Source: Saprospiraceae bacterium (GTDB taxonomy: Bacteria > Bacteroidota > Bacteroidia > Chitinophagales > Saprospiraceae). From it: a stretch of 41,813 bases of DNA. Below the pieces are notes generated by a model that saw only the letters and a program-made list of their open reading frames with translations, did no database searches and was not told the DNA's origin. The translations under genes were made by a program, and so were the position numbers. The DNA lies in NCBI GenBank assembly GCA_029252685.1, contig JAQXAY010000286.1, positions 1 through 41,813 on the forward strand. The letters are read 5' to 3'. Below are positions 17,010 through 25,368 of the stretch, piece after piece. The first letter of the stretch is position 1. Every line of letters begins with the position of its first letter.

Positions 17010-20000
17010 ATGAATTCTACTTTAAAGTTAATATCGAGCTTGATGCTTTGCCTTTTTGTAGGTCAATTAGTATCGGCACAAAAAAATTGGGTAAGAACAC
17101 CTGCTGTTTCTCCAGACGGAAGCAGAATTGCCTTTTCTTATCAAGGAGATATATGGGTTGCAAAAGCTGATGGAAGTGACGCTAGGCGTATGACTGTGCA
17201 TGAAGCTTATGAATCCAATCCCCAATTTAGTCCAGATGGGCAGAAGATTCTTTTTGTCGGAAATAGATTTGGAAATAATGATTTATATGAGCTTTCTGCC
17301 TCAGGCGACGTAGTTCGGCTAACCTTCCATAGTACTTACGACATCAATGGTCGCTATGATCAAAACGGGAATATTCTATTTAATTCTAGAAGATTAAATG
17401 TTCATGTTGAGCGTGAACCTGAGGTTCAGATTTTAAGAAAAAATTCTGCGACTCCAGAGCGCTTTATGGCAGGTTTGGGGTATAATCCAAGTGCATCTTC
17501 AGATGGTCGTTATGTTGCTATCGAGCGAGGTTCTTGTAGGATACAGCGTGAAGCTTATCGCGGTCCTGCTCAACGGGATATTTGGATTTATGATACGAAG
17601 GAAGATTCTTATGAGCAGTTGACAAAGGATGAAGGTCAGGATATCATGCCTAATTGGACATCTGATGGTATGCTTTATTTCTTGAGTGCCCGAAATGGAA
17701 AGTATAATATTTACAGACAAAACTGGGCTTCCAGCCAAAGCATTGAGCTACAAAAGGTGAGTTCTTTCAAGGAAGATGGAATTCGCTATTTTAATGTTTC
17801 TGATAATGGGAAGTATGCTATCATCGAGCTTGCGGACGAATTGAGATTGATGGATTTGAAGAAAGGGGGTAAAGGTACACTTGTAGACTTAAATCTTCCT
17901 AAAGATAGCAGGTATGATAGCTATGAGCATAAGACGTTTAGAAATGGTTTAGGAGAGTATTCTATTTCTCCTGATGGAAAAAAGATGGCAGCTACGATTA
18001 GGGGGGAGGTTTTTATTTTTGAAAATGACAAAGAGAATAAGGTCACTAAAAATATTTCGAACAGCCCTTTCAGAGATCAAAATGCAGAATGGTTAAATGA
18101 CTCGACCTTGCTTTTTCTTTCAGACAGAACTGGCGAACGCGATTTATATATGGCATTTTCTTCCGATACAAGTAGAACCAATTTGCTAAAGAGCTACAAG
18201 GTTGAAATAAAAAAGATAAGAGATACCGATGATGATATGGCCTCTTTTATCCTTTCTCCTGACCGAACAAAAGTTGTACTTAGGGATGGAAGAGGAAAGA
18301 TGAGTGTAGCTGATATTTCAGACTCTACAGGAATACAAAATGAACTTGTATTATTAGATTCTTGGGCAACGCCATCTGGGATAAATTGGAGCCCAGATAG
18401 CAAATGGCTAGCATATTCAAAAGCTGATCTTGACTTCAATAGTGAGATTTACATTCATAAGGCCGATGGCTCAGGATCACCTATAAATATTTCTATGCAT
18501 CCACGTACTGATTCAAATCCAGTATGGAGTCTAGACGGAACAAAACTTGGTTTTGAATCTATCCGAAACAATGGTGACTCAGATTTATGGTTTGCCTGGT
18601 TGAAAAAGGAAGATTGGGAGCGAACAGATGCTGAATGGGATATGAAGGATTCCGAACAAAAGAAGTCAGATAGTATAGTTGTAGACATTGATTTGGATAA
18701 TATCTATCGAAGATTGGTGCAAGTAACTAGTCTTGCTGGGAATGAACGCAATCTTACCATCTCAAAAGATGGAGAGACCTTCTTGTTCACTACTAATGGT
18801 AGAGGCCGCGCAGGCGCAGGAGGTAAATCGGTACTTATGTCTATTAAATGGGATGGAAGTGATCTCAAAGAACTGAATAAATCGGGTAATATTTATGGTT
18901 TGACTTATGATCATTCTTCGAACAAATATTATTACCTAAACAGAGGGAATATTTATAAATCTGATAAAGGATCTAAAGGCGATAAAATTGCTTTTACAGC
19001 GAAAATGGATGTTCTGAAATATGAAGAACGTGGTCAGATTTTTGATGAAGCTTGGAGAGCATTAAATGATGGATTTTATGATCCGCAATTTCATGGTCAA
19101 GACTTTGATGCATTAAGAAAAAAATATAGACCAAGAGCATTAGCTGCATCTACTCAACAGGAATTTAGGCTTCAGTTTAATGAAATGATTGGTCAGCTTG
19201 ATGCATCGCATATGGGTATGAATGGATCCAATCCAGAGGAAACACAACGTGAGCGAACAGGTTTGATCGGTGCTGATCTGGAAGCTGAAGAAACAGGGTA
19301 TAGGGTTGTTAATGTTGTACCAGGTAGCCCAGCAGATCGTGAAGAATCTAAATTGGAAAATGGTGATTTGATTCTCTCTGTTAATGGTAAGCGCGTTTCG
19401 GCTTCCTCGAATTTTTATATGCATTTACAAGATCTTGCTAACACGAAAGTTCTTCTTGAGCTTGTTGATAAGAATGGAGCAGCCCGCGAAGTGCTCATTA
19501 CTCCGGTGTCTTCGTTGAGAACGGTGCTTTATGATGCATGGGTGAGTGAAAGAAGAAAGTTGACAGAGGAATATTCGGATGGTAAGTTAGGATATATACA
19601 TATTCGTGGAATGAACTGGCCAAGTTTTGAAAACTTTGAACGTGAACTAATGGCTTCCGGTTACGGTAAAGATGGTATAGTAATAGATGTTCGATTCAAT
19701 GGAGGAGGATGGACTACAGATATGATGATGGCTGTATTAAATGTGCGTCAGCACTCTTATACGGTTCCACGTGGTGCTACAGATAATTTGGAAAAAGACA
19801 ACAAGCGATTTGCTGACAACTATCCTTATGGAGAACGACTGCCACTTTCGAGTTGGACTCGTCCTTCTATTGCTTTGTGTAATCAGAACTCTTATTCCAA
19901 CGCTGAGATTTTCTCCCACGCCTTCAAGGCACTAGGACATGGCAAACTAGTTGGAGTACCTACCTTTGGAGCTGTGATCTCAACTGGTGGTAAAGGTTTG

Positions 20001-20180
20001 ATTGATGGCTCTTATGTTCGTATGCCATTTAGAGCTTGGTATGTAAAATCAACGGGTGAGAATATGGAACATGGACCAGCGGTTCCTGATGTAATCCTGC
20101 ATAATACTCCAGACTCAAAGTCCAAAGGACTGGATGAACAATTGAAGAAGGCAGTAGACCTGCTTCTAGAGGACATTTAA
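17010..20180 (+). CDS. Tricorn-like S41 protease, secreted
   Basis: 1056 aa. It has a signal peptide (1-23, VSAQ), then two beta-propeller regions built of TolB/WD-like repeats (about 25-640, many SPDG, SPDS and DG.. motifs), a helical segment (about 665-740, EAWRALNDGFYDPQFHG), a PDZ domain (about 755-840, VVPGSPADREESKLENGDLILSVNG in pieces) and an S41 peptidase domain (845-1045). Ser963 in NSYSNAEIFSHAFK lines up with the tricorn nucleophile, followed by GKLVGVPTFG; the acidic GENMEHGPAVPD is near the end. Archaeal tricorn degrades peptides in the cytosol; the signal peptide indicates the periplasm or surface here. A terminator follows at once. Confidence 0.92.
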   Translation: MNSTLKLISSLMLCLFVGQLVSAQKNWVRTPAVSPDGSRIAFSYQGDIWVAKADGSDARRMTVHEAYESNPQFSPDGQKILFVGNRFGNNDLYELSASGDVVRLTFHSTYDINGRYDQNGNILFNSRRLNVHVEREPEVQILRKNSATPERFMAGLGYNPSASSDGRYVAIERGSCRIQREAYRGPAQRDIWIYDTKEDSYEQLTKDEGQDIMPNWTSDGMLYFLSARNGKYNIYRQNWASSQSIELQKVSSFKEDGIRYFNVSDNGKYAIIELADELRLMDLKKGGKGTLVDLNLPKDSRYDSYEHKTFRNGLGEYSISPDGKKMAATIRGEVFIFENDKENKVTKNISNSPFRDQNAEWLNDSTLLFLSDRTGERDLYMAFSSDTSRTNLLKSYKVEIKKIRDTDDDMASFILSPDRTKVVLRDGRGKMSVADISDSTGIQNELVLLDSWATPSGINWSPDSKWLAYSKADLDFNSEIYIHKADGSGSPINISMHPRTDSNPVWSLDGTKLGFESIRNNGDSDLWFAWLKKEDWERTDAEWDMKDSEQKKSDSIVVDIDLDNIYRRLVQVTSLAGNERNLTISKDGETFLFTTNGRGRAGAGGKSVLMSIKWDGSDLKELNKSGNIYGLTYDHSSNKYYYLNRGNIYKSDKGSKGDKIAFTAKMDVLKYEERGQIFDEAWRALNDGFYDPQFHGQDFDALRKKYRPRALAASTQQEFRLQFNEMIGQLDASHMGMNGSNPEETQRERTGLIGADLEAEETGYRVVNVVPGSPADREESKLENGDLILSVNGKRVSASSNFYMHLQDLANTKVLLELVDKNGAAREVLITPVSSLRTVLYDAWVSERRKLTEEYSDGKLGYIHIRGMNWPSFENFERELMASGYGKDGIVIDVRFNGGGWTTDMMMAVLNVRQHSYTVPRGATDNLEKDNKRFADNYPYGERLPLSSWTRPSIALCNQNSYSNAEIFSHAFKALGHGKLVGVPTFGAVISTGGKGLIDGSYVRMPFRAWYVKSTGENMEHGPAVPDVILHNTPDSKSKGLDEQLKKAVDLLLEDI

Positions 20181-20182
20181 CT

Positions 20183-20218
20183 AAAAAGCCTCAGTCTTAT
20201 AAGACTGAGGCTTTTTTA
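20183..20218 (+). terminator. Terminator after the tricorn-like gene
   Basis: Stem AAAAAGCCTCAGTCTT facing AAGACTGAGGCTTTTT (20183-20198, 20201-20216) with T6; the strongest hairpin in the window. Confidence 0.92.
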
Positions 20219-20355
20219 TATGTTAAAAAACTATGTCAGAGTCATTTTAGGCTTTGTCAGTAAACTAACATTCTGTATCCTATCAAAGGGTTTAAATTAG
20301 CGATCTAACCTTGGGCTAATACTGATCATAACACTGAACGTATAATCCCTAGTCC

Positions 20356-22134
20356 ATGAAACTTATTTACCCCTTTTTTTTCCTATGCATTTCTATTATG
20401 CTAGATGCCCAGGTAGGTCCTGCAGGCATTTGTGATCTCGACGATGAAGATTTACTTTTCTGGTTCAGTCCAGAATATGGTTTGTCTGATTCTAGCGGAT
20501 ACATTACTTCTTGGAGAAGTAGAGCGAGTCATTTATTAGATTCATCTGATGGTTTACCAGGTATATTGTTGGAGCAGGCTAATGCGGCCCGAAGCCCTTT
20601 CTACGCTCTTGACACCAAAGGTCGTTCATCTTATGTTGAATTTGATGGTATAGATGACTTTTTAGAGGCAGAAGAATTTGATGACCTTATCAACACCAAG
20701 ATGTCAGTATTGATGGTTTTTCGATATACGGAGTTAGATACTAGCCACTCTGCAATCTTTGCGGGCCATCCTACTTCTAGCGATTATAGTTGGCAGCTTG
20801 CTTATAAAGGCGGTAGTATTCGAGTGTATAATGGCTTTGGTGGAATATCTACTAATATTAAAATAGAATCTACGCCAGATGAAGATTGGCATATTTACTA
20901 CGTTGAAATTGATGATTACAATATGTCCGTTTATCTAGATGGTGCTTATATTGATAATGAAAGCAGCCTTGTCGATGAAATGCAAAAGCTATATACTGTT
21001 AAGCTTGGAGAGAATAGAGAGTCCAATATCTATGCAGAAACAAATCTTGGAGATGTCGTAGCTTTTGGGCGAATCCTCAATGATTTTGAGCGCATCCGAT
21101 TATTTAATTCCTTCTCCGCCAAATATGATATTCCACTTGCTTATCAAGATTACTTTGACGAAGGGCTTTCATCTGAGTATGGTCTAAATGTGATCGGTGC
21201 GGGTAAATATAATGAAGATCCTTATCTACAAGTAAAAGGAGAGAATGGATTGTCTATCGTTCTGAATTCAGGTGTTGAAAATGGAGAAATGTTTTTTGTG
21301 GGTCAATCTAATTTAGGTTTAGATAATAGTGTAGCGAATATTCCAAGTAATCTCTCGCTACGACTCAAGCCAACTTTTGCTTTTCATGAAAACGGCCATA
21401 TTGGATCAGTCTCCTTTTCCATTGACTCCTCAATAATTGATAATTCACTTGAGGGTACTATAAAAATGATCGTCTCTTCAGATACCTTATTTACAGATTC
21501 TGACACAGAATACGATATGGCTTTGAGTGAAGGATCCTATTCTTCGGATATTGATTTTGATCCCAATTCTATTTCGTATGCCATAATTGGCTCTGTCAAT
21601 ATGCCTTTGTTTATTTCGCTGCTCAATTTTGATGCCTTTTATGACCTTAGGTCTAAGGCGAATGTTCTAGAATGGAATCTGGAGAGTAACGGTGATCCAT
21701 ATACGATATATCCAGAGAAGAGTTTGGATGGAGTCTCTTGGTCTTCGCTATCGAGTATTTCAGTTCAATGTACAGGTACTTGCAGTGATTCTTATGTGGA
21801 TGATGATGCTGGATCCTCATCCATGTACTATAGATTAAGAATAGTGGGTGCTAATGGGGATTTAAAATATTCAAGAATGGAGCGACTGATGGCAGAGCAA
21901 GAAAGGATTCGACATGCATTTTATCCAAATCCAAATTCAGGGAAGCTGCAGTTTTATAATCGTAAAAGTGGAAATCTTAGGATCCGAACCCCTGAAGGCA
22001 AGCTTGTCTTACAGTGTGCACTTCTCAATGAAAAAGAGGTGAATTTAGAAGCCTTGGATGCAGGACTTTATTTTTTGCAGTTGGAATCTTTGGATAATAC
22101 CGTGATTTATCAACGATTGATGATTCAAAACTAG
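20356..22134 (+). CDS. Secreted lectin-like protein with T9SS sorting domain
   Basis: 592 aa. A signal peptide (1-19, LDAQ) is followed by a concanavalin/LamG-type region (about 25-255): VEFDGIDDFLEAEEF, MSVLMVFRY, WHIYYVEIDDYNMSVYLDG and GDVVAFGRILNDFERIRL form the usual strand order, and FNSFSAKYDIPL closes it as in Bacteroidota LamG proteins. A central beta-rich region of unknown type and an FN3-like stretch (about 430-505) follow. The C-terminus is a T9SS type A sorting domain (FYPNPNSGKLQF ... LDAGLYFLQLES ... YQRLMIQN). It is probably a surface or released carbohydrate-binding or adhesive protein. No catalytic motif is seen. It forms its own unit, from the terminator at 20183 to the one at 22166. 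Confidence 0.85.
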   Translation: MKLIYPFFFLCISIMLDAQVGPAGICDLDDEDLLFWFSPEYGLSDSSGYITSWRSRASHLLDSSDGLPGILLEQANAARSPFYALDTKGRSSYVEFDGIDDFLEAEEFDDLINTKMSVLMVFRYTELDTSHSAIFAGHPTSSDYSWQLAYKGGSIRVYNGFGGISTNIKIESTPDEDWHIYYVEIDDYNMSVYLDGAYIDNESSLVDEMQKLYTVKLGENRESNIYAETNLGDVVAFGRILNDFERIRLFNSFSAKYDIPLAYQDYFDEGLSSEYGLNVIGAGKYNEDPYLQVKGENGLSIVLNSGVENGEMFFVGQSNLGLDNSVANIPSNLSLRLKPTFAFHENGHIGSVSFSIDSSIIDNSLEGTIKMIVSSDTLFTDSDTEYDMALSEGSYSSDIDFDPNSISYAIIGSVNMPLFISLLNFDAFYDLRSKANVLEWNLESNGDPYTIYPEKSLDGVSWSSLSSISVQCTGTCSDSYVDDDAGSSSMYYRLRIVGANGDLKYSRMERLMAEQERIRHAFYPNPNSGKLQFYNRKSGNLRIRTPEGKLVLQCALLNEKEVNLEALDAGLYFLQLESLDNTVIYQRLMIQN

Positions 22135-22165
22135 AAGGTAGGATTTACAATTGTTCGTTATACTG

Positions 22166-22194
22166 AAAAAGGCTTTCCAAATTGGAAAGCCTTT
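22166..22194. terminator. Bidirectional terminator between the lectin-like gene and tRNA-Asn
   Basis: Stem AAAGGCTTTCC/GGAAAGCCTTT (22168-22178 with 22184-22194). The minus strand has a clean T5 after it and so ends the tRNA transcript; the plus side has only a short broken T run. Confidence 0.8.
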
Positions 22195-22198
22195 CTTG

Positions 22199-22272
22199 CG
22201 CCTCAGGTAGGGCTCGAACCTACGACCTACGGATTAACAGTCCGCCGCTCTAACCAGCTGAGCTACTGAGGC
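22199..22272 (-). tRNA. tRNA-Asn (GTT)
   Basis: A full cloverleaf on the minus strand: acceptor GCCTCAG/CTGAGGC (22266-22272 with 22200-22206), D-arm with AGCTCAGCTGGTTAGAG, anticodon loop CTGTTAA giving GUU, variable loop, and T-arm containing GGTTCGAGCC. The CCA end is not encoded, as is common in Bacteroidota. The discriminator base is G. Confidence 0.97.
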
Positions 22273-22296
22273 CTTTACTTTTCCATTAAAGCGATG

Positions 22297-22328
22297 CAAA
22301 TTTATACTAAAGGTTTATACTTTGCAAA
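22297..22328 (-). promoter_or_regulatory. Sigma-A-type Bacteroidota promoter of tRNA-Asn
   Basis: On the minus strand TTTG (22325-22328), a 20-base spacer and TAAATTTG (22297-22304) match the Bacteroidota consensus TTG-N17-23-TAnnTTTG exactly. Transcription should start near 22290, about 18 bases before the tRNA. Confidence 0.72.
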
Positions 22329-22430
22329 AAAAAAATTACCTAAAATAAAAAAAGATAAAAGTATCAATTTGTTATTTTTGCAAATCTTTGTAAATCACTA
22401 AGTTGGTTTTTAATATAATAAAAAATAAAT

Positions 22431-23345
22431 ATGAGCTTATTAACTGTTGGAACAGTAGCTTTCGATTCTATTGAGACTCCTTTTGGTAAGGCGGAACGCA
22501 TTGTGGGTGGGGCAGCAACCTTTATTGGACTATCTGCTTCGTATTTTGTTGATCAGGTGAATGTTGTATCTGTGATAGGAGATGACTTTCCTAAAGAGGT
22601 ACTTCAGGATATGGAGAAGCGAGGGATCAACTTGGAAGGACTTCAGGTGAAAGAAGGTGAAAAGTCATTCTTTTGGGAAGGTAAGTACCACAACAATATG
22701 AATTCAAGGGATACATTGGATACACAATTGAATGTACTAGAGAATTTTGATCCGGTATTACCAGATGCTTATAAATCACCTTCTTTTTTGATGTTAGGAA
22801 ATCTAACTCCAGCTGTTCAGATGCGTGTCTTAGAGCAATTAGAGTCTAAGCCTAAGTTGACAGTAATGGATACGATGAACTTTTGGATGGATATTGCCTG
22901 GGATGAATTGTTGGAGGTAATCAAGAAGGTAGATGTTCTTATGATCAATGATGAAGAGGCACGACAGCTTTCTAAAGAGTATTCTCTTGTATCTGCAGCA
23001 AAGAAGATTCTTACTATGGGGCCAGAGTATCTTGTGATCAAAAAAGGGGAGCATGGAGCATTACTATTTCACAAAGATGAGATTTTTTCTGCACCGGCTT
23101 TACCTCTAGAGACGGTATACGATCCTACAGGTGCTGGAGATACTTTTGCAGGAGGTTTCACAGGATATCTTGCAAAGTGCCAAGAGGTTGATTTTGAAAA
23201 AATGAAATCTGCTATCATTTATGGATCTGCTATGGCGTCCTTCACAGTTGAGAAGTTTGGCATAGAGCGTCTAGCTGAATTGACAAAGGATGAAGTACAA
23301 GAGCGAGTTGACCAATTTGTTAAGTTGGCAAGTTTCACTGTATAA
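22431..23345 (+). CDS. PfkB-family sugar/nucleoside kinase
   Basis: 304 aa, ribokinase fold. The N-terminal VGTVAFDSIETPFG and the GGAATFIGLSASYF segment form the substrate side. DPTGAGDTFAGGFTGYL is the PfkB signature 2, with catalytic base Asp237 and the anion hole GAGD. It phosphorylates a sugar or nucleoside hydroxyl with ATP; adenosine, ribose and fructose kinases share these motifs, and the substrate cannot be fixed from sequence alone. It is a single-gene unit, closed by a strong terminator shared with rlmN. Its promoter lies in the 158-base gap shared with tRNA-Asn, but no exact TTG/TAnnTTTG pair is visible on this strand. Confidence 0.9.
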   Translation: MSLLTVGTVAFDSIETPFGKAERIVGGAATFIGLSASYFVDQVNVVSVIGDDFPKEVLQDMEKRGINLEGLQVKEGEKSFFWEGKYHNNMNSRDTLDTQLNVLENFDPVLPDAYKSPSFLMLGNLTPAVQMRVLEQLESKPKLTVMDTMNFWMDIAWDELLEVIKKVDVLMINDEEARQLSKEYSLVSAAKKILTMGPEYLVIKKGEHGALLFHKDEIFSAPALPLETVYDPTGAGDTFAGGFTGYLAKCQEVDFEKMKSAIIYGSAMASFTVEKFGIERLAELTKDEVQERVDQFVKLASFTV

Positions 23346-23347
23346 AT

Positions 23348-23380
23348 AAAAAAAGCCCCGATTTTTCGGGGCTTTTTTTA
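23348..23380. terminator. Bidirectional terminator between convergent kinase and rlmN
   Basis: Stem GCCCCGA/TCGGGGC with a TTTT loop (loop at 23362-23365), flanked by A7 and T7. The last bases include the rlmN stop codon. Confidence 0.92.
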
Positions 23381-24430
23381 TTCTTTGTTTGCAAGTTGTC
23401 CACAGGCGGCATCAATATCACGTCCTCTTGACTTTCGGACGGTAACCATAATTCCTTTTTTTCTCAAGTAAGAGGCAAAGGCATCTACCTTTTTTGCATC
23501 AGATCTTGAGAACTCAGAACCATCAATTGGATTATACTCAATTATGTTGATTTTGACAGGGAAGTCTGTACATAATTTAGCCAGTCTTCTCGCATCATCG
23601 ATACTATCATTATAATTCTGAAAAGAAATGTATTCGTAACTGATCTTATTGCCCGTGTTGGTATGGAAATACTGAAGGCTATCCATTAAAATTTCTAGAT
23701 TGTTCTGCTCATTAATCGGCATGATCTCATCGCGCTTAGTGTCATCCGCAGCGTGTAAAGACAGTGCAAGATTAAAACGAACCTGATCATCTGCTAGCTT
23801 TTTGATCATCTTTGCAATGCCTGCTGTACTGACTGTAATCCTTCTTGGGGACATGCCCATACCTTCTGGGGAGCTTATCTTATCAATGGATTCAAGTACG
23901 TTTTTATAGGCAAGTAGGGGCTCTCCCATACCCATGTAAACAATATTGGTTAGTTGATGTCCAAAGTGTTCTTCAGCTTGTTTGTTGACCAGATGCACTT
24001 GGTCATAGATCTCGGAGGCATCAAGATTTCTTAATCGCTTCATACGTCCAGTAGCACAGAATTTGCAGGTTAGTGAACAACCAACCTGAGAAGATACACA
24101 GACTGTGAATCTGTTGTCTCCAGGTACAGGAATTAGAACTGATTCTATAAGGTGACCATCATGCAGTTTAAAACGAGATTTGATTGTCCCGTCTGAACTC
24201 TTTTGCATTTTATCTAGTGTAATGGCATTGATTATAAAATACTGCTGCAGTTTATCTCTAAGTGGCTTAGATAGATTGGTCATCTCTTCAAAACTATGCG
24301 CTCCTTTTTCCCACAGCCATTGGTAAATCTGCTTGGCACGAAACTTCTTTTCGCCCATCTCCTCTAAAGCTGTAATAAGGTCTTCCTTACTCAACTTTCT
24401 AATATCCGTCCTTACGATTTCTTGTACCAT
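23378..24430 (-). CDS. rlmN: Dual-specificity RNA methyltransferase RlmN
   Basis: 350 aa radical SAM enzyme that methylates C2 of A2503 in 23S rRNA and A37 in some tRNAs. The 4Fe-4S cysteines are Cys118, Cys122 and Cys125 (CSLTCKFC); VYMGMGEPLLAYKNV is the GEP segment; ISPRRITVS-like MSPRRITVSTAGI follows; the second catalytic cysteine is Cys343 in DAACGQLA near the C-terminus. The N-terminal helical RNA-binding region (ALEEMGEKKFRAKQIYQWLW) is complete, and the length is usual for the family. It is encoded alone. Confidence 0.97.
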   Translation of the reverse strand: MVQEIVRTDIRKLSKEDLITALEEMGEKKFRAKQIYQWLWEKGAHSFEEMTNLSKPLRDKLQQYFIINAITLDKMQKSSDGTIKSRFKLHDGHLIESVLIPVPGDNRFTVCVSSQVGCSLTCKFCATGRMKRLRNLDASEIYDQVHLVNKQAEEHFGHQLTNIVYMGMGEPLLAYKNVLESIDKISSPEGMGMSPRRITVSTAGIAKMIKKLADDQVRFNLALSLHAADDTKRDEIMPINEQNNLEILMDSLQYFHTNTGNKISYEYISFQNYNDSIDDARRLAKLCTDFPVKINIIEYNPIDGSEFSRSDAKKVDAFASYLRKKGIMVTVRKSRGRDIDAACGQLANKE

Positions 24431-24474
24431 GGAACAAAGATAAGGACTTCATTTGAATTCGTTTAGAAAAATAA

Positions 24475-24508
24475 AAAAGAGCGATGCTTTAAACAGTATC
24501 GCTCTTTT
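24475..24508 (-). terminator. Terminator of the duplicated M48/barrel operon
   Basis: Stem AAAAGAGCGATGC facing GTATCGCTCTTTT (24475-24487, 24496-24508) with an 8-base loop and T6 on the minus strand. It lies immediately after the last gene of the four-gene operon. Confidence 0.85.
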
Positions 24509-24511
24509 GTC

Positions 24512-25366
24512 TTAGAGTAGCATATATTGAATACCCATGGAGAAGTTTAACTTGAGATATGTAATCAATCTCATTCTTTCTATTAAAATATCATTGACTG
24601 AATAGTTATCAAGACTTAGGTAAAAATGTTCTTCAAAACTATTGAAATTTAGATCTAAATTTCTTTCCCCAGATGTATTTGTTCTTAGGATAATTGGTAT
24701 TGAAAATCGACAATCGATATTCAGTAACAAATTTTGTGTTAATGGAATATTTCTACCCGCATTAAGAGAAACACTTAAAAAGGATTTTGTTGTTGGCTCG
24801 GTGAGTATTATGGGATATTTTACACCTGCTAAAAGAGCATTCCCTACTTCTTTTTGAATATTTAAAATATTGTATTCTAAGCCAAATGATTTGTAGGAAC
24901 CAATTGGCGCCATAGAAAGTCTGTCGGATTTTTTGAATTCAAGAAAAATAGATCTAAGATACACCCCTGTGGTCTTGACTGATTCAGCAGTAGGCACTAA
25001 GTTCATATTGATTCTATATGGTAAATTGAATATGCCTCCGGTAAGTGTTTGTAACACAGGAATCCGTTTTGTTCTTATACCTGCTCTTAAAGATTTTTTG
25101 TGTTTATAAGCATAATTTAACGAAATCTCAGGACTTATAATCCGAATAGATGCAAATCTTAGATTATTTAATACTTCGAGGTTTTCACCAATCAGGCCAT
25201 CTTTAAGACTATTACTTGCCAGATAATAATTGGAATATCTGTGGTAAATTCCATTAACCTGGATTCCAAATTTTTTTCCAAAATAACCTTGTTGAGCTAG
25301 GCTTGGGGTCACAAGAAGAATGAACAATATAGACGCTAATCCAAATTTGTGTATTGATCTTTTCAT
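24512..25366 (-). CDS. Small outer-membrane beta-barrel-like protein, copy B
   Basis: 284 aa with a signal peptide (1-24, PSLAQ) followed by GYFGKKFGIQVNG and many short alternating strands, ending MGIQYMLL. It shares start and end patterns with the 27562-28347 protein: Q(N/Q)G(F/Y)(Y/F)GK(R/K) after the signal peptide, the central APIG(T/S)Y element, and a final IQY(L/M)L. Both probably form small barrels in the outer membrane or act as soluble beta proteins. It is the last gene of the operon, two bases after the protease-like gene at 25369-27540, so each M48-type gene is followed by one of these. I recognise no family by name. Confidence 0.65.
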   Translation of the reverse strand: MKRSIHKFGLASILFILLVTPSLAQQGYFGKKFGIQVNGIYHRYSNYYLASNSLKDGLIGENLEVLNNLRFASIRIISPEISLNYAYKHKKSLRAGIRTKRIPVLQTLTGGIFNLPYRINMNLVPTAESVKTTGVYLRSIFLEFKKSDRLSMAPIGSYKSFGLEYNILNIQKEVGNALLAGVKYPIILTEPTTKSFLSVSLNAGRNIPLTQNLLLNIDCRFSIPIILRTNTSGERNLDLNFNSFEEHFYLSLDNYSVNDILIERMRLITYLKLNFSMGIQYMLL

Positions 25367-25368
25367 TT

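Noticed and set aside
22373-22380. TATTTTTG as promoter of the PfkB-family kinase
   Set aside because: No matching -33 TTG at the right distance; TA-rich matches are expected by chance here.
12788-24508. Similar stems (GCGATaC/GTATCGC) of the terminators at 12791 and 24475 as a dispersed repeat
   Set aside because: Similarity is limited to about 10 bases of stem; the loops and flanks differ, so chance or terminator convergence is enough.
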